NCBI GenBank assembly: GCA_937929805.1
Contig: CALFUT010000041.1
Location: 1 to 64,000 of the forward strand
Direction: 5' to 3'
Source of the DNA: an uncultured Pirellulaceae bacterium
GTDB lineage: Bacteria > Planctomycetota > Planctomycetia > Pirellulales > Pirellulaceae
Length of the DNA stretch: 64,000 nucleotides
The notes under the pieces are model-generated. The model was not told where the DNA came from, did not search any database, and was given only the letters and a program-made list of their open reading frames with translations. Positions 8,025-16,046 of this stretch are shown in pieces (position 1 is the stretch's first letter; each line of letters begins with the position of its first letter). The position numbers and the translations under genes are program-made.

Positions 8025-9785
8025 CTATTGGATCGCACTCTTTGGGAAACTGCCCAGCTCAATGGTGGTCTTTTTCGCTTGGCCTTCCCGAGCAAATTCA
8101 ACATCCAATTTGTCGCCTGCCCGCTGTTGAGCAATGATCAATCGGATATCCTCGAATATCGTGATTGGTTTCCCGCCCAGCTTTACGATCACGTCGCCCG
8201 CTTTGAGCCCAGCTTTTTCAGCACCCGAGTTCGCGACCACTTCAGAAATCGAGCAACCTACTCCCGCGGCAGGGAGATCGAGTTCGGGCGCATTTCCTTG
8301 TTGGTCCGGCTTCGCCTGTTGAGCCGCCCGCATTCGAGCAAGCATTCTGGCTCGCTGAACGTTGGCTCCGCCCAGATCCGGGCTGCGGATTCCAAGAAAG
8401 GCTGATGGAGTAAAGTCGATCCGCAGGTTAGGCCTGATTCGTTTCAGCTTCCGATATTCGTCTGAGTTGAATTTACACAAGGTCAAATTAATTCGGGTCA
8501 GCGACCCAAGTTTTGCGAATGACTCAAACCATTGTTCATCAACAAACGTATCTTCCAACGCAAGCTGGCTGAGCGAATCGATCTGCCGCAACTCTTGGTG
8601 CAACTTTTCTGATGCGGCACACTTTGAAAACTTTAGGCTAGTGATCGCCGACCCACTTAAGCGTTCGATGGCGTAGATGGGAATTGTCTGATTCACAAAC
8701 TCGTAATGAGTCGCAAATCGAGGCCATGCGGACTCGGGCGGCGGCTTGTTCGGGAATTTGCAGTTTTCGATATGAAGTCGAGTCACGGTTGAGCTTTTGT
8801 GAGCGATCGCCATCTCCGAGGTCGAAAGCTTTCTGTCTTTCCAATGAATTAGGGTCAGGTTGTTGATCGCGTGAAGCGATTTTAGGTCGTTGGGAGAACC
8901 ACGAAATTTGTCGTCCAAAAGCGCCATGGCTCCAAAACGAAACTGATTGGTGCGTAGCGCGTTCCCTGCAAACGGATCGTTCTGCCCAAGCAAGCTTCCT
9001 TGAGCTTGTCCAATGGCAGTCTCGGCATCGTCGCTGCCCAAGATTCGCTCTCGGTTGGTCGCGAGATCGGCTGCAAGCAGTTCATCCACTTGTTCGATCA
9101 GCTCGCGATCGGTCAAAGATTTTCTTTTTCTCAAACTACTGTTGTTGGCGATCTTGTCAGTTCGGGTCGAAGCCGAATTGACCTGTTGCTGACCCAGCAC
9201 CTGCTGCCCGTTGACGATAAGTCGTCCGTTAATCACCATCCTGCCGCCGCCCAACGCCTGCGGAGCCACAGCGGTTTGGTCACCGAGCGGATCTGAAATC
9301 GTGGCCCCAAGCTCTCGAAGACGTTTGATCGCATTTTTCTTGCGAGTCAATTTCCACTGTTGCCGCAGGCCTTCGAGCCTTGCGGTGGTTCCCGCATCGT
9401 CGAGCGGGTATAGCAACCGTAGAACTCCCGTCGATTTGTAAAACGTGTCCTCGTCGCCCGCGATACCGATTTTCTCGATGATTGAGCGGATCCTCCAAGC
9501 CGATTCCGGTGATGAAGTGAGGCTGTGCAGCGCCATTGGTTTGAGAGAGTCGATGCCTTGGCCAGCAAGTTGATCAGCGGCGGTTTCTCGAACCTGATAG
9601 TTCTGGGCATCTAGTTGGGTTAGCAACTTGCCCACATCCGTATCGGAGGATTCCGCTTGTGCTGCATTGGTTGTTCCAGAGCAAAGACCCAAAGAAAACA
9701 GATTTACGCCGATGGTCAGCATCAGCGTGGTGATGTAACCACGTCGGACGCGATCGTGCTGCCGCGCGGACGCTGGGGCGTTCAT
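8025..9785 (-). CDS. Exported protein with HEAT-like, LRR-like and C-terminal PDZ domains
   Basis: About 586 residues from the ATG at 9785; M1 of the ORF at 9851 adds a poor leader. A signal peptide (YITTLMLTIGVNLFSLGL, ending near TNAAQA) indicates export. Then comes a short HEAT-like region (LLTQLDAQNYQVRETAADQLAGQG), a linker and an LRR-like stretch (LTLIHWKDRKLS, VTRLHIENCKF, SLTRINLTLCKF). Finally there is a PDZ domain of about 90 residues (VGCSISEVVANSGAEKAGLKAGDVIVKLGG, quoted only as landmarks of the GLKAGD type). No protease triad is present, so it is probably a periplasmic scaffold or substrate-binding protein. The function is unknown. Confidence 0.75.
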   Translation of the reverse strand: MNAPASARQHDRVRRGYITTLMLTIGVNLFSLGLCSGTTNAAQAESSDTDVGKLLTQLDAQNYQVRETAADQLAGQGIDSLKPMALHSLTSSPESAWRIRSIIEKIGIAGDEDTFYKSTGVLRLLYPLDDAGTTARLEGLRQQWKLTRKKNAIKRLRELGATISDPLGDQTAVAPQALGGGRMVINGRLIVNGQQVLGQQQVNSASTRTDKIANNSSLRKRKSLTDRELIEQVDELLAADLATNRERILGSDDAETAIGQAQGSLLGQNDPFAGNALRTNQFRFGAMALLDDKFRGSPNDLKSLHAINNLTLIHWKDRKLSTSEMAIAHKSSTVTRLHIENCKFPNKPPPESAWPRFATHYEFVNQTIPIYAIERLSGSAITSLKFSKCAASEKLHQELRQIDSLSQLALEDTFVDEQWFESFAKLGSLTRINLTLCKFNSDEYRKLKRIRPNLRIDFTPSAFLGIRSPDLGGANVQRARMLARMRAAQQAKPDQQGNAPELDLPAAGVGCSISEVVANSGAEKAGLKAGDVIVKLGGKPITIFEDIRLIIAQQRAGDKLDVEFAREGQAKKTTIELGSFPKSAIQ

Positions 9786-9879
9786 GATGCAGAAAGGGTG
9801 GGACATGGAATGCAATCTGGGCATTGGTTGACTAACCGGCATGGTACACAACGATCATTCGATGTGTCGAGCGATCTAG

Positions 9880-10000
9880 GAGACGGTTTCAAAAGTGCTG
9901 TGTGATGCCAATATGAGTCTACAAATCCGCGTTTTGCACGCCATGAGCCAGCATATCGACCGCCGCTGATACGGCAAATTAGAGTTTTGAAACAGTCTCC
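9880..10000. repeat. Short unit bounded by 16-bp terminal inverted repeats
   Basis: GGAGACGGTTTCAAAA at 9880-9895 is the reverse complement of TTTTGAAACAGTCTCC at 9985-10000 with one mismatch, enclosing about 90 bp. The size and termini look like a MITE-like element or a long stem-loop. No second copy was noticed in the window. Confidence 0.5.
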
Positions 10001-10130
10001 AAGTTGATTTCAGTCGCCCCATTTAATCCAAAAATGTGTAAAAAACCGCAATTTGACTCAATCGCTGTGGTTTCGCAGTCGATGGGAGAGAATACATCGG
10101 CTTCGCTAAGAAGTTCCGGGTTTTACGAAC

Positions 10131-10156
10131 TGACCGTTTTATACGAAAAACGGTCA
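10131..10156 (+). promoter_or_regulatory. Perfect 10-bp inverted repeat in the fliW leader
   Basis: TGACCGTTTT (10131-10140) and AAAACGGTCA (10147-10156) are separated by ATACGA. It lies 80 bp upstream of the fliW ATG. It has no T tract, so it is more likely an operator or RNA hairpin than a terminator. The regulator is unknown. Confidence 0.5.
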
Positions 10157-10235
10157 ACGGTGCTGATCGCCTCTGAACGGTTGCCAAAACGTGAACCAAT
10201 TGAAATCAGTTGAAGTACAAACAGGCAGTGGTGCC

Positions 10236-10676
10236 ATGAAAATTCATACGACTCGTTTTGCATCTATCGAAATCGAACCGGACGACATTCTTTTCTTTCG
10301 TCATGGTTTGGTGGGTTTCGAGGATTGTCGACACTGGGTTCTCTTGGCGGACGCCGACAACCGGGCGGTTGCTTGGCTTCAGAGTATGCAACATTCGGAC
10401 ATCGCGTTGCCAGTTGTTTCGCCAAGACGCTTTGTGGCCGACTATCAGGTTCGCCTAGAGCCGGCTGATGTGCAGAATCTTCAGCTGACGACCGCCGAAC
10501 AAGCTTATGTGCTGGGTGTGGTCAGCAGAGACGCTGACGTCCTGACGATGAATCTGAAAGCTCCACTGGTCATCAATCTTGAACGCCGCATCGGATGCCA
10601 AGTAGTAACCGTCGATGCTCAGCCTATGCAATATGAGTTGGCGACTTTACCAACGTTGCTGCGTCGAAGCGCTTAG
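10236..10676 (+). CDS. fliW: Flagellar assembly factor FliW
   Basis: 146 residues from the ATG at 10236 (MKIHTTRFASIEIEPDD); the track start adds 15 unlikely residues. The family hallmarks are present: an N-terminal beta-strand ending in the F-x-x-G-L-x-G-F motif (FFRHGLVGFED), then WLQSMQHSDIALPVVSP and LTMNLKAPLVINLERRIGCQVV. FliW is a protein antagonist of the translational repressor CsrA and couples flagellin level to flagellin translation; length and motifs are normal. In many genomes csrA sits next to fliW, but no CsrA-like ORF is seen on either side here. It implies a flagellated life stage, as in budding planctomycetes with swarmer cells. Confidence 0.92.
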   Translation: MKIHTTRFASIEIEPDDILFFRHGLVGFEDCRHWVLLADADNRAVAWLQSMQHSDIALPVVSPRRFVADYQVRLEPADVQNLQLTTAEQAYVLGVVSRDADVLTMNLKAPLVINLERRIGCQVVTVDAQPMQYELATLPTLLRRSA

Positions 10677-10792
10677 CACCGCTCGCGGAAGCCAGCGTTT
10701 TGGGAGCTCGCACTTCTAAACCGACCAATCAGCATCCTGATGCCTTGTCAGGTTGTGTCTGCAGACCGGTAGGTTTCATTTTGCCACGTTTG

Positions 10793-11827
10793 TTAGCTTG
10801 CGAGTCCTTCGAATTTGGCAAAAATCATCCGGCCGGCACTCGTTTGCAGCATGCTAGTGACTGTCACTCTAGTGTCTGATCCAATGTGGTCCCGACCACC
10901 TTCGACAACGATCATCGTGCCGTCCTCTAAGTAGCCAACGCCCTGCCCTGATCCTTCGCCCGCTTTAACGATTCGTGTATTGATCGGTTCACCGGGTAAG
11001 AAAACCGGCTTTAACGAATTTGCGATTTCGTTCAGGTTGATGACGGGAACGTTTTGGAGTTTGGCGACTTTGTTCAAGTTGAAGTCACCGGTGACCACTT
11101 TGCCTTCCATGTGCCGTGCCAAAAGCAAAAGCTTCATGTCGACTGGCTGGTCCTGCATCTCCGGCAATTCGCGATCATAAACTTTAAAATCTAGATCAGG
11201 GTGATTGCGCAAACGATTGAGGATATCGAGGCCTCGGCGGCCTCGTGAGCGACGCATCTTGTCACTGCTGTCTGCGATCGCCTGAAGTTCGGCCAGTACA
11301 AATCTTGGCATGATCAACTGGTTATCGATCACTCCGGTCTCGACGACGTCCGCAATTCGGCCGTCGATGACTACGCTTGTGTCCAAAATGTAGGGCTTGC
11401 TTCCTTTTACGTCTTTGCTGAACTCAACGTAGGGGATCACAAATCGAAAATCGTCTTTGGTTTGCCAGAGCATACTGATGCACAGGTAGCAGACGACCAA
11501 CCCGATAAACGCGACGATAATAGCTTTCTGAGCCCCGATGGACGAATCAGGATCGGCCATGCCAAACAACGGTGCCAGCGCTAAGTTGACGACGTAGGTC
11601 AGGAAAAGTCCGACGACCAATCCAAAGTACACGCTCGAGATCAAATCGATCCGCTTGTTTTGGATCAGCACATCAGCAACGACTGCCGCACTTGCTCCCA
11701 AAACGAACAGTAAGAAGACGGGCCACTCAGTGGTGGCTAACGGGTCGGCTGATTTAGGGAGCGCAAGTGTCAGGCCAAGCCCGATCGCGACTAATAAAAA
11801 ACATCCCCGAAGGATCCATAACGCCAT
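10793..11827 (-). CDS. PIN-TRAM membrane protein, YacL-like
   Basis: 344 residues. Four N-terminal membrane helices (from MALWILRGCFLLVAIGLGL to IVAFIGLVVCYLCISMLW) are followed by a PIN nuclease-like domain. Its acidic landmarks are YILDTSVVIDGRIAD (about residue 147), MPRFVLAELQAIAD and KVVTGDFNLNKVA. A C-terminal TRAM RNA-binding domain follows (INTRIVKAGEGSGQGVGYL to MIFAKFEG). This four-TM/PIN/TRAM arrangement is that of the YacL family, of uncertain function; nucleic acid processing at the membrane is inferred from PIN and TRAM. Length is normal. It is monocistronic and convergent with fliW. Confidence 0.88.
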   Translation of the reverse strand: MALWILRGCFLLVAIGLGLTLALPKSADPLATTEWPVFLLFVLGASAAVVADVLIQNKRIDLISSVYFGLVVGLFLTYVVNLALAPLFGMADPDSSIGAQKAIIVAFIGLVVCYLCISMLWQTKDDFRFVIPYVEFSKDVKGSKPYILDTSVVIDGRIADVVETGVIDNQLIMPRFVLAELQAIADSSDKMRRSRGRRGLDILNRLRNHPDLDFKVYDRELPEMQDQPVDMKLLLLARHMEGKVVTGDFNLNKVAKLQNVPVINLNEIANSLKPVFLPGEPINTRIVKAGEGSGQGVGYLEDGTMIVVEGGRDHIGSDTRVTVTSMLQTSAGRMIFAKFEGLAS

Positions 11828-12143
11828 GTTAAAACTCTACTTTCAGTATCGGTGGACTCACTCGCCAATCGACTCGCTTGCCCGGATGAACAAGGGATCC
11901 ATTCAAAACTGAAAATCGACGATGTTGATCGTCAAGACTCTCGGCCGCCGGCACGCGACGGCTGGTTAACGCAATTACTGCAACCGGTTTCGAAACGCCC
12001 TACTAGCAAGTGTATATCAATGCGATACCTCAAGGAACTGACCAATCGAATCGACGTTTTATTTTCGTCAAAAGGGATTACGCCTTAAACGCCAGTGCTT
12101 TTTCCGATTTCCAAAGCCCTGTCGCAAAGAAACAGGAGTTTGA
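11828..12143. other. Intergenic, no gene seen
   Basis: This is 316 bp between the 5' end of the PIN-TRAM gene and the 3' end of dgt. The 78-aa plus-strand ORF has no recognisable features. The sequence should contain the PIN-TRAM promoter, but no box was clear. Confidence 0.5.
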
Positions 12144-13307
12144 TCACCCAATCTTGATCTCGCGGTAAGTTTGTTCGCAGAAGCGGTCGGTCATTCCCGC
12201 AAGGTACTCAACTGCCATTCGAGGCACACCGATCAAGTCGGCTCGTCGCTGGTATTTTGGCGGAAATAATTCCGGATTCTCACAAAAAGCAGCATACATT
12301 TGCCTCAGTCGATTCTGAGCCGTCTCTCGAATTGTGATCAGCTGAGGGTGTCGGTAAACATTCTGATATAAGAATTTTTCCAATTCGCGTTTTTGATCCG
12401 CCAGTTCAGGCGGTTGCTCAATGAGAAAATCGCTAGACATCGCCTCAAAGGCGTTTGCGAAGCCGTGTTTTCGAAGTTCCCCTGCACAATGGGCCGTCAG
12501 TTGAGTGACCTGCAGTTCGATCAGTTGATGCACCAGTGCCGTTCGCTGCAATGATTTGTCTAACGCTGTGTATTTTTTCGCGACGTGATCTAGGCAGGTT
12601 TTGATCAGGCTCAGTTGGGCCATCTGATCGATCGAAACCAAACCCAGCTTCAGCGCGTCGTCTGTATCGTGAGCGTCATAAGCTGTGCTGTCAGCTGCAT
12701 CGACCAGTTGGACTTCCAGCAGTCGATCGAGTTCAACATTTGCCTTGTCGGCGCGAAAGTTTTGGCCCGCCAGCACCTCCATCGTTAGATTCAGCCCCGG
12801 GAACTGCGGGTAGACGATTTCCAGTTCTTGCACGATCGTCAGTGCGAACTGATTGTGCGAAAAACCGCCATGGTCTGCGGCGCACTCGTTGAGCACGTCT
12901 TCGCCTGCGTGGCCGTAAGGCGGATGGCCGATGTCATGCATCAGCGCGAGTGCTTCAATCAGGTCTTCGTTAAGCCCCAAAGCGCGGCCGATCGTGCGGG
13001 CGATCGTGGCAACCTCTTGAGTGTGAGTCAGCCGCGTCCGATGGTAGTCTCCCATTTCGCCCGTGAAGACTTGCATCTTGCCGCTCAGTCGACGATAGGC
13101 CCAGCTGTGCAGAATACGATCTCGATCCCGCTGAAAGGGGCCGCGATACAAGTGCTCTTGTTCTGGGTGAATCCGACCTTGGCTGTCGCGGCTACGCATC
13201 GCGAACGGCGCGAGGACTCGTTGCTCGCGCTGGTCGATCCAGTCGGTGTCCTTTGCCGAATCATTGGCGGCCGGCGTGGCGGAAGGTTGTGATGATTTTG
13301 TTGTCAT
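12144..13307 (-). CDS. dgt: Deoxyguanosinetriphosphate triphosphohydrolase-like protein
   Basis: 387 residues. An HD-superfamily dNTPase: the family N-terminal motif YRGPFQRDRDRILHS and AYRRLSGKMQVF, the metal ligands H in RLTHTQEVATIAR, the HD pair in ALMHDIGHPPYGHAGE (about residue 121), and the later DAADSTAYDAHDTDDALK with the last Asp. Enzymes of this group cleave dNTPs to deoxynucleosides and triphosphate. Length and motifs match the Dgt-like cluster of about 380-450 residues. The N-terminal 40 residues are a Ser/Thr/Asp-rich lead. The lipoprotein gene upstream (13412) has the same orientation with 104 bp between. Confidence 0.92.
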   Translation of the reverse strand: MTTKSSQPSATPAANDSAKDTDWIDQREQRVLAPFAMRSRDSQGRIHPEQEHLYRGPFQRDRDRILHSWAYRRLSGKMQVFTGEMGDYHRTRLTHTQEVATIARTIGRALGLNEDLIEALALMHDIGHPPYGHAGEDVLNECAADHGGFSHNQFALTIVQELEIVYPQFPGLNLTMEVLAGQNFRADKANVELDRLLEVQLVDAADSTAYDAHDTDDALKLGLVSIDQMAQLSLIKTCLDHVAKKYTALDKSLQRTALVHQLIELQVTQLTAHCAGELRKHGFANAFEAMSSDFLIEQPPELADQKRELEKFLYQNVYRHPQLITIRETAQNRLRQMYAAFCENPELFPPKYQRRADLIGVPRMAVEYLAGMTDRFCEQTYREIKIG

Positions 13308-13411
13308 GTTTCACGGGTGCGGACGAATTTTGCTCCGCCCCAGCGACTGTCGATCATCCTCGGGACGGTGCGGGTCGATGCGTTAGGCTGTACTACGAAG
13401 CGGAATTCGAT

Positions 13412-14290
13412 TTACTGTGTGGAATAATTGAATAAGTCATCCATTTGAGTCTGAACAAGGCGAACGAGCAACAGACGCGTTTCGTTTGCGTTTTCCGAAC
13501 CGAGAAGCATTTTGCCCAGCGGGGCATTTTCGCTGCTGTGATCAAGGAAAGGTTCGTCCGCGGCAACGACCAGCGTTTGGCCGGCTCGTAATTGAATCGA
13601 AAATCCAACTTCGTCCAAACGTATCTGCCGTTGGCCTCGGTCCATCACAAAAGAGCCATCCGCAACACTGATTTGTTGAATCTTTTCGCCGTGGCGGATG
13701 ACGGGATTCAGTTTCAATGTGACCGAACCATCTGAATTGGGGTAGGTTGTAAGGTCAAAAAAAGCACGCGCTAGATTGGCTTCGCCCGCGACTTGATGAT
13801 TGGGATGAACTATCGTCCACTCGATATGGTCGTACAGGTCCGATGTTCCAACTGGGTAAACGTCACCGTTTTGATTGGATATTCGTTGATGCAGCAGTAA
13901 ACGCGAAACTGGATCAAGCAATCCCGCCAGCGCTAATGGCCTAGCGGCGATGTCGAGTGTTTCAGGGTCTGGCACGAATGGTTCAAGTAATTCATAGAAC
14001 GTGGCGGGCGGCCGTGAGGACATGATGCCGCAAGCCAGTCCGTTGCGATCGAGCTGTTGTCGAATGTCAAGTGAAAGTTTTTGCTGATCGATCGTGCCCA
14101 GCAGTTGCTCTAAATCGCCTGCTTGGTCCGAGTCCAGCTGAGCGACCGCGATTTCGATCTCGACCGAACCGGGCGACATTCGTGAGTTGTTCAAGTTCAA
14201 CTTTGACGAGCCCGGCTCGTTGTTCGCGTTCCAGTTCGCGCAGCCAGTTGTGATGGTCAGCGTCGCAAGGAGAGTCAGAACCGAAAGCAA
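13412..14290 (-). CDS. Lipoprotein of unknown function; start uncertain because its 5' end abuts a repeat cluster
   Basis: The open frame runs to 14611, but residues coded beyond 14290 come from the GC-rich repeat array (GSDGALPS and similar periodic peptides). The credible protein begins at the hydrophobic segment LLSVLTLLATLTITTGC, a lipobox with Cys followed by ANWN. I place the start at the TTG at 14290 (292 residues); an ATG at 14473 would translate through repeats. Mature features are GSVEIEIAVAQLDSDQ, ATFYELLEPFVPDPE and FSIQLRAGQTLVVAADEP. No family was recognised; the last part looks like a beta-rich, secretin-associated or pilotin-like fold, which is only an impression. Confidence 0.6.
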   Translation of the reverse strand: MLSVLTLLATLTITTGCANWNANNEPGSSKLNLNNSRMSPGSVEIEIAVAQLDSDQAGDLEQLLGTIDQQKLSLDIRQQLDRNGLACGIMSSRPPATFYELLEPFVPDPETLDIAARPLALAGLLDPVSRLLLHQRISNQNGDVYPVGTSDLYDHIEWTIVHPNHQVAGEANLARAFFDLTTYPNSDGSVTLKLNPVIRHGEKIQQISVADGSFVMDRGQRQIRLDEVGFSIQLRAGQTLVVAADEPFLDHSSENAPLGKMLLGSENANETRLLLVRLVQTQMDDLFNYSTQ

Positions 14291-14684
14291 TCGAAGTGTA
14301 CCGCCGCTTCTCCGGTCCTGCGACGATGTCTGGGAGGGTGAGACTCCGTCCGAACCGCTTGAGCGACGGGAGGGTAAGGCTCTGTCCGGGGAGGGTAAGG
14401 CTCCGTCCGAACCGCTTGATTGATGGGAGGGTAAGGCTCCGTCCGAACCGAGCGGAGGAATATGCTCGACCATCCATTGAGCCGGGACGGGGCCCGGCCC
14501 TCCCGCAAGCACTTCCACCTTAAAACCCCAACACGAAGCGAGAAACCAGCTCAGGTTTCCCTGCACGCGTGGCCTGTCCGCCCAAAAGTATTCAAAAACG
14601 AAGGGTTTCATATGAGTTCATTACCGATTTGTTGGCTAGAACTCAAGGCGAATCCGCTAGACATCCGGGACGGATTCTCACAAT
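14291..14684. other. Repeat-bearing interval upstream of the lipoprotein and downstream of the rhomboid gene
   Basis: Mostly occupied by repeat cluster A (14332-14531). The 140 bp between the repeats and the rhomboid stop codon hold no gene or clear terminator. Confidence 0.55.
14332..14531. repeat. GC-rich palindromic repeat family, cluster A (four partial units)
   Basis: Four head units of the type GGGAGGGTAAGGCTCCGTCC occur at about 14332, 14370, 14390 and 14427. One closing half (GGGGCCCGGCCCTCCC at 14489-14504) and the tail CACCTTAAAAC, seen also in copy B, follow. The family recurs at 15944, 48172, 50697 and 56992. Confidence 0.85.
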
Positions 14685-15542
14685 CTAGGACTCATCCCGT
14701 TGTTTCCGGAGCGACTGGCTGTACTTGTTGAGCGTTCTTCGCTCGCCCGATGTCAGGCTGCTCTCGCCTAACTGGTTGATTTTGGCGAGAATCCGATCCG
14801 CTTCTGCTTGCAGTTTCTGAGCTTTCGCATCCGGATCGTGCAGCTTCAGCTTGGGTTTATTCTTGGACAACTCTTTGACCCGATCGAGTCCCAGCGGACC
14901 CAACCGCCAACCATTCTTCAGATAAAGGAACCCGAAAACGGCTCCCATCGCATGTGCTTGCCAGCTAACTTGGCTGTTTGGGGTGAACGCATACCCAAGG
15001 TTTGACGCAATCATCAGAACGCCCAGCAGCCATGCTGGGATCGGCAGGATTCCCCAAATCAAAAGCTTCTGATGTGGGAACCACATGATGAACAACGCGA
15101 CGACTGCGGTGACGGCTCCCGATGCACCAATCAGCGACATTGCGCCGCCGGACAACCAAGCAAGCACAACGGCTCCAAGTCCCGAAACAACGACGGCGAC
15201 CAGGTAAAAGCTGAGAAACTCTTGGGATCCCATGCGTTGCTCAACGGGTCGCCCCAGAAAGAATAGCGTCAACATGTTCCCAAGAATGTGCCACATGCCA
15301 ATACTCGGATCGTTGTATGGCGCATGGGTAAAACCATAGGTCAGCCAGTTCCAGATGAAGTACACCCGGTCGGATTTTAGTGCCAAGGCATCTTTTACCG
15401 CGGGGAAGAACATGTCGAGTACAAAGACACCAACGTTGATCGCGATGATGATCGAGATCATCGACCAAGAGTTCGAGCCAAACTGGCGGGTGTAGCCGTA
15501 GTCGGCGTCGTCGCGGTAATAGGATCGGTTTTCGATGCCCAT
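14685..15542 (-). CDS. Rhomboid-family intramembrane serine protease
   Basis: 285 residues from the ATG at 15542 (MGIENRSYYRDD); the longer ORF start has a poor leader. The core has six membrane helices. Helix 2 carries the HxxxN oxyanion motif (WHILGNMLTLFFLG, His85, Asn89), helix 4 the catalytic Ser141 in LIGASGAVTAV, and helix 6 the catalytic His197 in SWQAHAMGAVFGF. A cytoplasmic helical tail of about 70 residues follows (KNKPKLKLHDPDAKAQKLQ to LRKQRDES). Ser and His are both present, so it should be active. Its substrate is unknown. It is monocistronic on the minus strand. Confidence 0.92.
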   Translation of the reverse strand: MGIENRSYYRDDADYGYTRQFGSNSWSMISIIIAINVGVFVLDMFFPAVKDALALKSDRVYFIWNWLTYGFTHAPYNDPSIGMWHILGNMLTLFFLGRPVEQRMGSQEFLSFYLVAVVVSGLGAVVLAWLSGGAMSLIGASGAVTAVVALFIMWFPHQKLLIWGILPIPAWLLGVLMIASNLGYAFTPNSQVSWQAHAMGAVFGFLYLKNGWRLGPLGLDRVKELSKNKPKLKLHDPDAKAQKLQAEADRILAKINQLGESSLTSGERRTLNKYSQSLRKQRDES

Positions 15543-16046
15543 GGTCACGTGTGGGGGCGAATTGACGAAGTAAAAAAGCCCGGAAGACCGGCCGTCCTCA
15601 TGATAGAGAGTTCGTTCACTTGAGGCGACCGCAACTGGCGCAGAGAAGAAAACTCGATCTTCAGTTGAAATTCGAGTCAAACGGGCGCTTGGCTTCTTTC
15701 ATGCCGCTCTATTTTGTCTACTTCGACGCGGATATAAACCGAGACAACCAAACACGGTATCATTGGATTTGCTTGAAAACGGGCTACATTTGGCTGAACC
15801 CAGCGGTGTTGATGGTCATGCACAAACTGCTGGTTTGCGGCTGAATTGAGCAGCGACTCTTTAGGTGGGTGAATTCAACGCCCGGGAAAAGAAGATTCGG
15901 TCGGCACCCCGGTTTTCAGTTCCGCCCGCACCCGGTTCGAAGGTTGAACTTCTTTGCTCCGCACGGCTCGGGCGGAGCCTCGCCCTCCCGGCCACACGCC
16001 ACCTTAAAACAACGGTGAAAGTGAAAAACCTGCGCTGGCCAATTTG
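15543..16046. other. Intergenic with repeat copy B
   Basis: About 500 bp between the rhomboid start and the 3' end of the 493-aa gene. The left half shows no gene; the right end holds repeat copy B. Confidence 0.55.
15944..16030. repeat. GC-rich palindromic repeat, copy B (right half and tail)
   Basis: It contains GGCTCGGGCGGAGCCTCGCC and CTCCC, then the family tail CACCTTAAAACAACGGTGAA and GTGAAAAAC. It ends 17 bp from the stop codon of the 493-aa gene. Confidence 0.85.

Larger units (their letters stand above)
9786..10235. other. Intergenic region with two inverted repeats upstream of fliW
   Basis: It contains a roughly 120-bp unit bounded by imperfect inverted repeats (9880-9895 and 9985-10000) and a perfect 10-bp hairpin (10131-10156), described separately. 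The 69-aa plus-strand ORF at 10004-10213 has no recognisable features and overlaps the hairpin, so it is not called. Confidence 0.55.

Noticed and set aside
10004-10213. 69-aa ORF before fliW as a csrA or leader gene
   Set aside because: No CsrA motifs, no ribosome site and it overlaps a perfect hairpin.
13412-14611. Full 399-residue version of the lipoprotein
   Set aside because: Its first 105 residues are translated dispersed repeats; the lipobox marks the real protein.
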